NCBI GenBank assembly: GCA_026225945.1
Contig: JAMJFZ010004031.1
Location: forward strand, 8,446,001-8,510,000
Reading direction: 5' to 3'
Source: Cricetomys ansorgei
Lineage: Eukaryota; Chordata; Mammalia; Rodentia; Nesomyidae
Length of the DNA: 64,000 nucleotides
In this document: positions 25,468 through 36,238 of the stretch, piece by piece
Layout: each line of letters starts with the position of its first letter
How positions within the stretch are numbered: position 1 is the first letter of the stretch
Translations under genes and position numbers: made by a program
The notes under the pieces: model-generated
Seen by the model: only the letters and a program-made list of their open reading frames with translations
Databases searched by the model: none
Told to the model about the DNA's origin: nothing

Positions 25468-26530
25468 AATATTAATACAGAAGTCAAAATTACTAATTTT
25501 TAAATCACAGGCAACTTGAATGAATATACTTAAAATGTTTAAGTGTTCATGAAACATTAGTGTAAACTTTATTTAAAATTGAATGTTGTCTTTTAAAGAC
25601 AACATTCTGTTGTATGATTTAAAAGTTGCTTGGTTTGAGCCTTTAAAAAGGAGCAGCCTAAGTTCAGCGGTCTAATCTGTTTTGCAATGGACCATTTACC
25701 CTTTCGGATGCAAAATTTAGCAAGTTTAACCTCACTGAAGGAGTATTCTTAAACTAAAGAGTAAAACATAGTATGTGATGGTACACAAAACTGAATTTAA
25801 TATAAAGAATGAGATAATTGGAGCAAATTTTCTTCAAAATTCAGCCATCTTTTAACAACGCCTGTTGATGTACTAGATACAAATAGGGTCTATTTGGAGA
25901 AGGTATAAAGATTTGATCATATGATGTTTTAATCATAAAGAATCAGGACATTATGGCATGTATAAATAGATTGAGTCCTGCAAACCACTAAATAAGCAGT
26001 TCTGAAAATGTCTCCTAAGTGGCCCCGAATGTTAAAACTATAACACAGCAAAAGAATTATCCTAGATGTTTTACTGTGGATTTTTAAAATATCTGTCTAC
26101 AGGCACAGATAATATCTTGAAATATTTTACTATTTAAGGGAAAAATGGGTATCCTAAAAATACCCATATGTACAGAAAAAGACAACATGGGAGGTCCACA
26201 CATTAAAAGCTGTAACATCACATTCCTAGGAGTTAGTCAAAATCAAGAGAAATTTAATTAAGAAGCTGGTTTTTTTTTCTCCCCTGTAACAAATGCTTAA
26301 CATTCCACAGGAAGTAGACATTGTACAGGAAGTAGAAGACTCGAGAAGGAAGGTGGCACTTTACTGTGTGTAAGTTTGTTACAGAACTGAGTGGTTTTCT
26401 GACCCTCACAGTGGGAACGTGTTCATAAAGGAGAGTTTGCCTGATCAATTTCCATGTTTTCCTTATCTTTCAAATAGTTGCACTGTTTCTGTTTAAAATT
26501 TCAAAATTACATTTAATTATTATTTATGTC

Positions 26531-26736
26531 GTGTGTGTGTGTGTCTGTGTGTGTGTGTGTGTGTGTGTGTCTGTGTGCGCGCACGCGCACATACATCTGG
26601 TGCTAGGGCAAGCTTGTGGGGATCAGAGGACAACTTGTAGGAGTTAGTTCTCTTCTTGCACTGTCTGTGTGTTGAGTCCTGGGGCTCCAACAGGTCATCA
26701 GGCTTGACAGCAAATACCTTTACCAGACAGAATATT
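26531..26736 (-). mobile_element. (TG)n plus B3 SINE, antisense
   Basis: TG repeats at 26531-26578 with short CG-containing steps lead into ggatcagaggacaacttgta and gcttgacagcaaataccttt, an antisense B3. Confidence 0.8.
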
Positions 26737-27294
26737 TTGTGTTCAATATTTTTTTGACCATTATTGTTGCTGTTATTTTTCTGAGTTAGTACAAAAGGTA
26801 ATACTGTATAATTTTCTAAAGAACATACAGAGATTTTCTAAATTGCTATTAAAGAAACCTTTCCCCAGAAGGCTCCAGGAGAGGAGGCTATTCTAGGATG
26901 TTCCAAGGCCACAGGGAAGATTTTGTCTGTAGTAAGTTACTTTTCTGGTACTGCTGGAAGGAGTTGTTTTATGGCCTCCCCCAGGAGAAAACATGTCTGG
27001 GCTCTGTGGTTTAGATGAGGACCCTGGTTGAGAGGAGCTGGTTTGGAGCTGGCTCCTGTTACTGTTTTTGTAGATATCTCCTAGTTCCTCATAGCTTCTC
27101 CACCATCCCTCTCCCCATATGTACACATAGATAACACACACGTATTTACATCTTTTCCTCCACTTTCCTAGCCCTTACTCATGCTATTGGGCATTTTTGC
27201 TTTTTGTTTTTTTTTTAATTATAATATTGAAGATTGAGCCTACACGCTAGGCAAAGACTCTATTGCTCATTTAAATCCCCACTGCTTTATTTAT

Positions 27295-27435
27295 TTGTGA
27301 TATAGTTTCTCCTGTATAGCCCTGACTGGATGAAACTTATTATATAGACAAGGCTGGCCTCGAACTCACAGAGATCTGCTTGCCTTCTGCTCCCCAAATG
27401 CTGGGATTAAAGGTGTGTGCCACCACACTGTTCTC
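27295..27435 (-). mobile_element. B1 SINE, antisense
   Basis: Motifs acaaggctggcctcgaactc, acagagatctgcttgccttc and aatgctgggattaaaggtgt are in antisense B1 order. Confidence 0.88.
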
Positions 27436-27444
27436 TTTAATTTT

Positions 27445-27592
27445 AATTTTAGTTTGAGACAGAGCCTCATAAAATTGCTAAGATTGGCCTGCAGTTTGCT
27501 GTGCAGTCCAGGCAGCCCTTAAATTTATAACCCTCCTGCCTCAGCTTGCCAAGTAAGTTGAATACAGGACATAGCACCATGCCCAGTTACAC
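27445..27592 (-). mobile_element. Old B1-like SINE, antisense
   Basis: It reads gtttgagacagagcctcata, tataaccctcctgcctcagc and gacatagcaccatgcccagt. It directly follows another B1 in the same orientation. Confidence 0.6.
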
Positions 27593-27811
27593 CTGTGAGT
27601 TTGAGGTTTTTTTTTTTTTGTCCTACTGAGATGATTTCTCATTGTAGTTTTTATTTGATTCCCTCATGGTTAATGATGTTGAGTGTTTATAGTGGCATTT
27701 ATATGTCTTCTGAGAAATACCTACTTAAGACTATCACTCATTTTCAGAGTTAGGTCATGTGGATCTTTGCTGTTGAGTTTTTTTTCCTTACATATTCTAA
27801 ATATGTCTGTT

Positions 27812-27930
27812 TTGCCCTGTTTTTTGAGACAGGATCTTGCCATGTGGTCTAGGCTAGCCTTGACATAATAATTCATTCTCTTCCTTAGCCTCCCAGAGTG
27901 TTGAGATTATAGGTTTGAGCCACCATGTTT
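27812..27930 (-). mobile_element. Old B1-like SINE, antisense
   Basis: Motifs tttgagacaggatcttgcca, taggctagccttgacataat and gagattataggtttgagcca. Confidence 0.6.
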
Positions 27931-28619
27931 ACCTTCTGTATTCTGGATGTTAATTATTTGCCAGGCATATACTTTATAAATATTTCTTCCGTTCTCTAGG
28001 CTGTCTTTTATTTCCCTAATGCTTGTCCCCTGTACCATACCATGGCTGTCTTAAGCAGCTGTTCATGAGTCATATATTGTCTGGTTCTCATTCCTGCTTT
28101 TTTGTAATGATGGGACTCTGACACTGGGTAGATTTTCTGATGCAATCAGAGAGATGCCAGGAGCTCTTAAGACATCCACGGAGATCAGAATCTACTGCTT
28201 ATTGGTTCTTAATAGCTTTCTTCCAATGACCTACTGCTCTGTGCTAAAAGATCACAGAGTTTCCAATCTTCTCTATTCCTGTTAATTTTTATCTTTCCTG
28301 TCAGGTGGAAGGTCTCTTAATGCTCTCTACCCTGTACCTACCCGCCACCATGTGAAGAAATGGTGGTTTAGAATAATCATTTTTGGAGTGCAGCTCAGGG
28401 ACTCCTAAGGGTTCCTAGGTTTGCTTCTCCCCGCCCAAAATTCTTACAAGGTCAAAACTATTTTTTCATGGTAATTCCAAGACATTTGGCCTCCCTCTTC
28501 TAGTTGAATCTTCCAGAAGTTACATGGCATATAATGTAATAATAGTAATAGGGAAATCTGCTGTCTGGTAACTAGGCTCATTATTAAAATGACTTGAGAA
28601 GTATAAAACCAGATTTTTT

Positions 28620-28935
28620 TTTCTTTTAAGAATTTTTTTCTTTTTTAAGTTAAATGTAGTCTTTGACAGTTTCATGCCTGTATATAATGATGCATTGATC
28701 ACACACCCTGCCCTATTTTCTCTACCTTTCACTCCCATCAAACCCTCCTCCCCTCCCTACAAGACTTTCCCTCCTTTTCATGACTTTCTGATTTGTTTTT
28801 GTGTTGTGATGCACTGAGTCTAGGACGTGAATGTGGGTATGACCGTATCCACTGGACCGTGGCGTCTCACCAGTGGCTACATCACTGAAGACAGTGATGC
28901 CTCCCTCCCAGCATCCATCAGCAGCTGATTGTTCT
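28620..28935 (-). mobile_element. Rodent L1 3' UTR fragment, antisense
   Basis: It resembles the rodent L1 3' UTR in reverse: ctcccatcaaaccctcctcc, cactgagtctaggacgtgaa, caccagtggctacatcactg and catccatcagcagctgattg. Confidence 0.75.
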
Positions 28936-28989
28936 CCAAGGACAGATCAGTTTTTGTTTTGAAAAGATTATTTTTCTTAAAAGATAAAT

Positions 28990-29162
28990 ATGTAATGATC
29001 TTTTATTATTTATTATTGTGATGTGTATATGTTTGTGACTGTGGGCACATGCTTACCACAGCACCTAGTGGGGGTCAGAGGACATCTTTTGGGATTTGTT
29101 CTCTTCTTCCACTGTGAGTTCTAGGATTCAAACTCAGGTTGTCAGGTTTGCTTTGGCAAGTG
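28990..29162 (-). mobile_element. B3 SINE, antisense
   Basis: Motifs tgggggtcagaggacatctt, gagttctaggattcaaactc and gttgtcaggtttgctttggc. Confidence 0.75.
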
Positions 29163-29204
29163 CTTTTATGTTATTTATTTAATGTAGATTTTTTTAACAT
29201 AATA

Positions 29205-29400
29205 TTTTGTTTGTTTAGATTTATTTATTTCTGTATTTGGGTATTTTGTCTGCGTGTATATACACAAGAACAGGGCATGAGATCCCATGAGACTACAGTT
29301 TTAGACTGTTGTGAGGTGCCCTGTGGGTGCTGGGAATTGAACTCAAGACCTCTGGAAGAGCAGCCAGTGCTCTTAACCACTGATCCATCTCTTCAGCCCC
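29205..29400 (-). mobile_element. B2/B3 SINE, antisense
   Basis: It reads gtgccctgtgggtgctggga, attgaactcaagacctctgg, aagagcagccagtgctctta and accactgatccatctcttca. Confidence 0.88.
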
Positions 29401-29424
29401 TTGACCCATTTCTTTTCTTTTTTT

Positions 29425-29603
29425 TAAAGATTTATTTATTTTATTTATGAATACTCTCTCTGCATATACACCTGTATGCCAGAAGACGGCATCTGATCCC
29501 ATTATATATGGTTGTGAGCCATCATGTGGTTGCTGGGAATTGAACTCAGGACCTCTGGAAGAGCAGTCAGTGCTCTTAACCTCTGAGCCATCTCTCCAGC
29601 CCA
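29425..29603 (-). mobile_element. B2 SINE, antisense, well preserved
   Basis: Close to consensus: agaagacggcatctgatccc, ggttgtgagccatcatgtgg, ggaattgaactcaggacctc, ctctgagccatctctccagc. It is the third antisense SINE in a row and abuts the next L1. Confidence 0.93.
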
Positions 29604-30660
29604 GTTTTTTAACATAATATTTTTATTAATTGAGAATTGCTTGAGAATTGAGTATCACAATCACATTTACTTCCTATTCTTCCCAGGTCCACCCTTATGC
29701 CCTCTAAACAAACAAAACAACAACAAACAAGTCTAATTTGTGCTGCCATTTCTTCACTGGAGCAGGGTCTCCCAGTTGATAGACCCTTAAAGAAAGCGCG
29801 CGCACACAGACACACACACACACACTCTCTCTCTCTCTCTCTCTCTCTGCCCCAACTAGAAGTCATCATCTGTGAAGAGCTACACTTCAGCATCTTTATC
29901 ACAGGTTTTAAGACTCTCTCTCTCAATAACTTTATGTCAGCACAATTTCTTTTTTTTGTGGGGAGGGCATAGCTCAGAAGCCTTCAGTGTCTCTCATTCT
30001 TAGTTATGAATCTTCAGTCATTGATACCACTGCAAAAGAAGCTTTTCTGCTCATAGCTGCCTTCAGCCACACAGATCATTAACATCACTGTGGTTTCCAG
30101 CAGCAGCACGGCATGGACATTCACATGGCCTTCAGCAGCTGGTAGACTTTCTAGGATATTTAACCCAGAAAATGAAACATCCTTCAGCTCAGATATCTTA
30201 TTGTTGCTCAGAATCAGGGTGATCTTGCAGTCGGGCAGCATGTTTGGGGGCAGGACCTGTACACATTTCACACAACCTCGTGTGGTGGACCAAGCTTCCC
30301 GGCAGCCTGAGGTCTACTACTTCTACTTTGCTACAGCATGTTCCCTTGTCTGCTGTGGCTGCACATCCGTGGCTGCACTTCCAGTTCCTTGTCTCTCAAC
30401 CACATGTTGCTGTTCAGTTCTACCATCTTAGTCTCCTCTCCATGCCTACCGACTGAACACCAACCAAGCCGGGAGCCTCTCAGAGGTAGTTGAAGCCTCC
30501 CCATGGCCCGAGGACAGACCCTGCTTGTCAGGGAGATGCTCCTTTGTCCAGTGAGGCTGTGCTCCCAAACCTCTCACTTTAGCTCTGCATCTCTCCTCCC
30601 ATCCGCCCACCTCCTCTGCTCTTTTCCATCATCTCTCCTCTCTCTGAGTTTATTGTTTTT
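29604..30660 (-). mobile_element. Long rodent L1 3' UTR, antisense
   Basis: Landmarks of rodent Lx-type 3' UTR in reverse are ttattaattgagaattgctt, gtctaatttgtgctgccatt, agttgatagacccttaaaga, gacattcacatggccttcag, aaccaagccgggagcctctc and gaggacagaccctgcttgtc. Open frames of about 100 codons here are incidental. A (CA)n(TC)n microsatellite lies at about 29806-29849. Confidence 0.75.
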
Positions 30661-30714
30661 AAATGAACTGAAAAATACTATCAAAATTTCTGTTTCAACT
30701 TTTCATATGATGAA

Positions 30715-31060
30715 TACCATTACTCATAGTTGGATACCTCTAGTTCAAAAGGCTGATGTCCAAAATGCTCTAAAATCCAACAATTTTTGAGTACTAACAT
30801 GATGCCAGCCACGGAAATTTGCATACCTGATCTCATGTGACCAGCTGATATAAGCAGATGCTGTAAACATTATATTACATTTAGGTTATGTGTAAGGTAC
30901 ATATGATACATCATGACATGTATGCTTAGACTTGTCTCATCTCCAAGACATCTTACTGTGTGTGCTGATCAGTATTGCATGTTTGAGAAGGTTCGAAATC
31001 TGAAGCACTTCTGAAGATCCCAAGCATTTGGGATAAAGGATATTCAACTTATATTAACAA
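30715..31060 (+). mobile_element. MER2-like Tigger DNA transposon relic
   Basis: The order gatacctctagttcaaaagg, aaaatgctctaaaatccaac, tttgagtactaacatgatgc, gaaatctgaagcacttctga and tttgggataaaggatattca matches my memory of MER2, an ancient pan-mammalian element. Confidence 0.7.
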
Positions 31061-31499
31061 ATATTGATAGCCTTTTTGAATCCAGAATTCTGAAGCCAAA
31101 AAGGTTGACACGCACTGGTTTATAAGATTTCAACTATTTTCGGAAACAGACTAAGAGATACAAAGATGGAGTCTTTCCCAGTTGTAATTGTTTAGCTTAA
31201 TTTCCAGCTGTTGGCAGTTTGGTCAAGTTCAGTCAGTCAGTCTTTATCTGTCTGTCTGTGCCCGCCCCCCCCCCCCACATACCTGCAGTGGTAGGAATGA
31301 AATCCAGGGCTTCATGCATGCTAGACAAATGCGCTTGCACAGAGCTATACCCTTTGCTTGAGATTATTATAAATAATATTGCAGTGATAAGGTATATTAA
31401 TATTACTTAAACATTGTTCACGTTTACAATAAGCTAGAAAGGTAAGCAGAAAGAACTGGCATGCCTCTCACATAAACACAGGGCTGAACAGACTCCTTT

Positions 31500-31960
31500 G
31501 TTTGTGTAATAATTTTTTATACATGTGGAGACAATGGACAGAGTCTAGACGAATGCTGGTGAATTTTAGTAAAGGTTTATTGGCTATGGGGGGAGCACGG
31601 GGGATGGGGAGGGACACTGAGTCCAGTAGAGCAAGACCTTGTAGACAGAAAGGGGAGGACGACAACATGGTGACAGAGAGAGAGGGAGGGCATGGGGCAG
31701 AGAGGGGGTTACAGAGATAGAGAGAGAGAGAGAGCGCGAGCGAGCGAGCCTGAAGCCCACCGGGGTTATATGGGAATCAGCACCAGTCTGCTGCTGATGA
31801 CAGGCAGGTACAGTGCAGGTACAGGGCTCAGGAGGCAGTACCTGGAGACAGAAGGTGGGAGTGTCGCTGACGTGTGGGGGCTGGGCAAGTTCCAGGGAAT
31901 GACACCCAGGCAGCTGTGGGCAATTCACAACAGTTTGTCTTTTAGTCAGTGCTCCAGCTA
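31500..31960 (-). mobile_element. LTR-like repeat, antisense (tentative)
   Basis: The stretch has GA-rich blocks (gagagagagagagag) and, on the minus strand, an AATAAA at about 31580 followed by sequence that could be an R/U5 end. The family is not recognised. Confidence 0.35.
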
Positions 31961-32089
31961 GTAAATAATTGAGCTTCTCCCTGCGGGCAGTGTCCTCCAG
32001 GTTTGAACCCCAAGAGGCCTCTTTAGTCTCAGAGTTCCTCTTTCAAATGCCAGAGAGATTGGTGCAGTTTAATAGAACACTGCTTCTCC

Positions 32090-32250
32090 TTGTCTTTATT
32101 TCTGTTGGTGTGTACATATGGTTCATGCTGTATGCATGGTGGTCAGAGGCTAACTTTCAGGAGTCAGTTCTCTCTTTCTACCATGTGGGGTCCATGGGTC
32201 AAATGCAGGTTATCAGGCTTGGTGACACTGAGCTCCTGCACCGTCTAGCC
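32090..32250 (-). mobile_element. B3 SINE, antisense
   Basis: Motifs gcatggtggtcagaggctaa, aaatgcaggttatcaggctt and gcaccgtctagcc. An open frame of 186 codons crosses it, begins at a non-ATG codon and is chance. Confidence 0.65.
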
Positions 32251-32865
32251 TTTATTTATCTGTTTCTTTGTCTGTCTATTTATTTGTTTGTTTATTTTGT
32301 TATTTTTTGCCAGAATCAAAGACCACCTCTGCCCTGTTGGTTGATAGCTACTTGTGTGACTTTGATAGAGTTCTGTCAGACCATAACCAAGGTCACAGCA
32401 ATGACTCCAGTGAAGATTAGGATTGCAATTATTTGGTTCACTCTTTTACTTAACAATCTAATGTACCAGGAGGCTGAGGTCAGAGGTACTGGCAGCATCT
32501 GCCTTAGGCTCTGTCAGCTCTGTCCCTAATAAGTATGAAAGTCTTTTGTGGGACTCTCAATTACCATTTTCGATTAATTTTTCTTTTTACTTAAAATATT
32601 TTATTTTTTATTATTAATTAAATTTGTTCTTTCACATTTTCATACATGTATATTTTATTTTTTGAAATTAAAATATAATTATATCAAATTAATTTTTTAA
32701 AGACCAGTTTACTTCAGGATGTATGCTTCTTATTAGTGGGTCTTGATAGGAGTGCTTTTGTGTGACAGAACTCTTAATTTTGAATTTCAGAAATCAATGA
32801 TTGAGTTGTTATTTTTCTTCCTATAAGAGTTTTGAGTCCTAGAATATTGCTATCCTTACTTTGGC

Positions 32866-33300
32866 AATAATTCTATACATGAAAAGATTGTATAACTGGC
32901 TAGAGGGATTCAGTTCTCCCTGGGGCACTGGTAAGCATTGTGAACCATTCTCAGTCAGGATGGGGAGGTCGGGGGGGGGGCACCTCCTCAGGTAACTCAG
33001 CAAGAAGCCAGTGATTGGTGTAGTTAAAGGACTTCCGATTGGTTGTTATGAGAGGCTTATGCTTGGTAATACTGGAAGCTGTATTGTGACTGGCATAAGT
33101 ACATGCCTTCATTTGCATGCTACCATGCCTTCCTATCCCTATAACTAGTCCATTGAGCTCACTTTTTGAATCAGCTGGTAGAAACCCTTCTGAGCTGCTT
33201 CCTGGTATTCAAACATGAGGCCCAATAAAAGCCTTTTTTCTTCAGTGGTCCTTTCTTGCTTGCTTGTGATTTTTGTTGTTTATAAGGCGGGCTCAGGGGC
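32866..33300 (+). mobile_element. LTR-like segment, upstream copy
   Basis: It shares a run of similar blocks with 34215-34560: ggcaataattctatacatga, tggctagagggattcagttc, ggtaagcattgtgaacc, attggttgttatgagaggc and cttcatttgcatgctaccat. It ends with a polyadenylation signal (aataaaagcc at about 33224) and a T-rich U5-like part. This resembles an ERV LTR. Confidence 0.55.
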
Positions 33301-34214
33301 TAACAACAAAAAAAGTAAGTGTGTGTGTGTGTGTTGGGGGGAGGTGATTGTAGCAGTGGTGGCAGCTGTAACAGCAACTGTTACAGCAGGAACTTGACTG
33401 AAAAATTCCAGAGAGCAGAAACTGTAGGGAGCCAAGGCAGCTGAGAAGAGGAAGGACATTGAAGAGGTTGGGGGCAGGAGCTGTGAAGAGGTAAGGATGA
33501 GAAGCTGTGGGCTCTGATGGCTTAGAATTCCAGGGAGCTGCCAAAACATAAGGGCCAAGAGTTCTGATACCCAAGGCTCAGGAGCTATAACATAAGCCTC
33601 TGTAAAGTCACTCAGGGCTTGAGAGCCATACCACAGGCCATTACCACCTCACTCAAGTGTAGCTGTGAGCTATAGAGTGCTGGTTGCTAAATATAGGGTC
33701 ACTAACAGGCAAAGCCTAAAGCTTTCCTAACTTCTGACTTTCCTTTCTGACTTTCCTAACTTCTGATACCAAGTGCAAGGCAGGGATAGTGTTCTCAGGT
33801 GACTTTCATAGTCTCTTAATTCACTAAAGACCTACCAGAACCCACTAAAGTAACTCATACACTTGTCATCATGGTTTGCTCCATGGAAAGGATACAAATT
33901 TAGTTCAGCCCAGACAGGAGATTAACTTGAAGCAAAAGTGGAGCTTCTCCTGTCCTCTGTTCTGAGTGAGGGTACATACTCTTCCTTCGTTTTTGTGTGG
34001 CAATTTACAGGGAGTGCTTCCACCTGGAAGACAAGCTCTTCCTATCTAGTTACTCAGAACTTTTTTGAGATTTTCCCACATATACGTGGGTGATTGGTGC
34101 CTTTTTGGCCAACTGGTACCATCCAAAAGCTGCACTTTCAATTCCTTTGCTACTCTCTGGCAGCCTGGGGCAAGCCCGGATTATTTCTTGGTAGCTAAAG
34201 GCAAAAGCATATTT
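33301..34214 (+). mobile_element. Segment between the two LTR-like copies
   Basis: About 0.9 kb with no gag, pol or env reading frame. It begins with a short TG run (about 33317-33335) and a CAG/GCA-type region (ggcagctgtaacagcaactg). It could be the non-coding body of a short non-autonomous LTR element or unrelated sequence. Confidence 0.35.
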
Positions 34215-34560
34215 CTCCTTGACTCTGACAATAATTCTGTAAATTGAAGAGTCTATAAAACAGGTTAGAGGGATCTAACTCTCTCTAACATGATGGGACA
34301 GAGGTTAAGTACTCATAAGCATTGTGAACGTCAGAGGACTCTGCTTATTTGCAGCAAGGATGGAGACACATCCTCAGTAATTTAACAAGAAGCTGTTGAT
34401 TAGTGCACTATAGAACCTTCTGGTTGGTTGTTATTTAAATCCTGTGGTTGGTAGAACTGGAAGCTGTGTTCTAATTGGTATAAATAAAATCCTTCATTTG
34501 CATGCCACTGCCTTTCTATCTCTATAACTAGGATATTGAGTTCATTTTTCGAGTTTACCA
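34215..34560 (+). mobile_element. LTR-like segment, downstream copy
   Basis: Direct-orientation relative of 32866-33300 with matching blocks gacaataattctgtaaattg, aacaggttagagggatctaa, ctcataagcattgtgaacg, ggttggttgttatttaaatc and ccttcatttgcatgccactg. It has small insertions and deletions relative to the first copy, and its U5-like end is not obvious. Confidence 0.55.
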
Positions 34561-34669
34561 CATAAGGGACTCAGTCTGGTTTAGTGCCCACTCCCTCTAT
34601 GCCCAGTGTGGCATCTTCCACTTAGTTGATCACTTTTGTATGGTTCAGAGTTCAGAGTATAAGAGGCTG

Positions 34670-35070
34670 AGACATGAACTTCTAGTTTTGTGACAACTTG
34701 ACACAAGCTAGTGCCATTTGAGATGAGGGAACCTCAACTAAGAAAATGCTTCTGTAAGATCAGGCTGTAGGCAAGCATGTAGATTATTTTTTTAATTAGC
34801 GATTGATGTGGGAGGGCCCAGCCCATTGTACATGGTACTACTCTAGGCTGGTAGTCCTGGTTTCTGTAAGAAAGCAGTCTGAGCAAGCAAGTAAGCAGCA
34901 CAACTCTGCATCAGCTCCTCTCTTCAGATTCCTTCCCAAATTGAGTTCCTGCCTTGATTCCTTTCAGTGGACTTTGATTCAGAATATGTAAGCCAAAGAA
35001 ACCCTTACTCCCCAAGTTCCTTTTTGGTCACGGTGTTTGATCACAGCAATCGTAACCCTAACTAAGGCGT
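34670..35070 (+). mobile_element. Rodent interspersed repeat, same family as 20305-20660
   Basis: It reads gtgacaacttgacacaagct, gagggcccagcccattgtac, agtctgagcaagcaagtaag, cctgccttgattcctttcag and atcacagcaatcgtaaccct, then aactaagg. This copy is nearer full length than the one at 20.3 kb. Confidence 0.65.
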
Positions 35071-35539
35071 GGACTACGAGTAACTGTCAAGATGGTGAAC
35101 TTACACTCTGCTGTTAGAGACACTGAGGTGACTACACATCATACTCCCAAAGCTGAACGGCAAAGTGGCCATGTTTATGATTGTTAATGAACAGCTAGAA
35201 GCAGGATTTCCCCCAAATCCCAGAAAGCAGTCCAACCATCTAGAAATGAGCTCAACCTCGGTTATAAAAGGACTTTTGGCCATTAGATATAAGCCAACAT
35301 TCTTCAGGAACTTGTGAAACTGGTTCCCCTGTACCAAAAAGGAGCCATTTTCTTTACCTCTGGTACAAAGAACTATGGCTACCTTTGGTGCCTACCAGCA
35401 TATCGAAGCCCATGCTGGCCTCCAGGCTCCCTCAGTACCACAAGTACCTGTTACAAATCTCAAAGTCTGTGCTAACATCTTAGTCCTTCTCACTTCTTCC
35501 CCATCCTAAACTCCTTCAGCTCCCCTGCCTCAGACGACA

Positions 35540-35674
35540 CCACTATTCTTGATATGTTCTCTCCCTTCCCCTCCTCTCTTCTTCTCCCCTCCCCTGTCCC
35601 TCCTTCCCTTTTACTCTCCCTCTGCTCTGCTCCTGCTTCTCCCACTGTTTATTCTCTATCCCCTGCTATTCTCC

Positions 35675-35719
<45 letters not shown>

Positions 35720-35724
35720 ACACA
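35540..35724. repeat. Pyrimidine-rich stretch followed by (CA)n
   Basis: CT-rich sequence from about 35557 leads into (CA)n at 35676-35724 with a single CT interruption. Confidence 0.92.
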
Positions 35725-35934
35725 AAGTCCTGGCCGTGTTCAGTCTACTCTCTCTGCTCTGGACTCTTCTACATGTCTCGGCTGTTTTTTTTTTTTCTCT
35801 CTCATATCTATAATAAAAACCTTAATCATACCATGGAACAGTCATATCATCAGTTTATACTGATGTTTATATGTATGTGTTTTGTATATCATATTAAGGT
35901 TTTGTTTCAGCCTAAATTTTTATTATCATTCTTA

Positions 35935-36090
35935 AATTATTTATTTATTTAGAGACAGGGCAGTACTATGTAGCCTTGGCTGACCTGGAACTTGCAATGC
36001 TGATGATGCTGGCCTCAAACTCTTAAAGAGATTTCCTTGCCTCTGCCTCATGAATGCTAGGATGAAAGGTGTGTTCCAACACACGTAGTC
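35935..36090 (-). mobile_element. B1 SINE, antisense
   Basis: Motifs tagagacagggcagtactat, gcctcaaactcttaaagaga, ctctgcctcatgaatgctag. The middle has a small duplicated segment (tgctgatgatgctgg). Confidence 0.75.
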
Positions 36091-36096
36091 TTAATT

Positions 36097-36238
36097 ACCT
36101 TTTTTTTTTTTTTCAAGACAAGGTTTCTCTATTGTAACTCTGGCTGTCCTGGAATTCACTCTATACTCCAGACCGGCCTCAAACTCAGAAAGATCCTCCT
36201 GCCTCTGCCTCCTGAGTGCTGGAGTTAAAGACATGCTA
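36097..36238 (-). mobile_element. B1 SINE, antisense
   Basis: It reads tttcaagacaaggtttctct, gtaactctggctgtcctgga, tcctgcctctgcctcctgag. It sits next to the previous B1 in the same orientation. Confidence 0.88.

Noticed and set aside
29425..29603. tRNA gene
   Set aside because: tRNA-like A and B boxes here are those of a B2 SINE, and no cloverleaf with acceptor stem is evident.
30090..30790. Overlapping open frames of about 70-113 codons
   Set aside because: They fall inside an antisense L1 3' UTR, which is non-coding.
31969..32529. A 186-codon frame with hydrophobic stretches, resembling a membrane protein
   Set aside because: It starts at a TTG, runs through an antisense B3 SINE and a TTTA/TTTG-rich part, and matches no family. 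The hydrophobic runs come from T-rich DNA.
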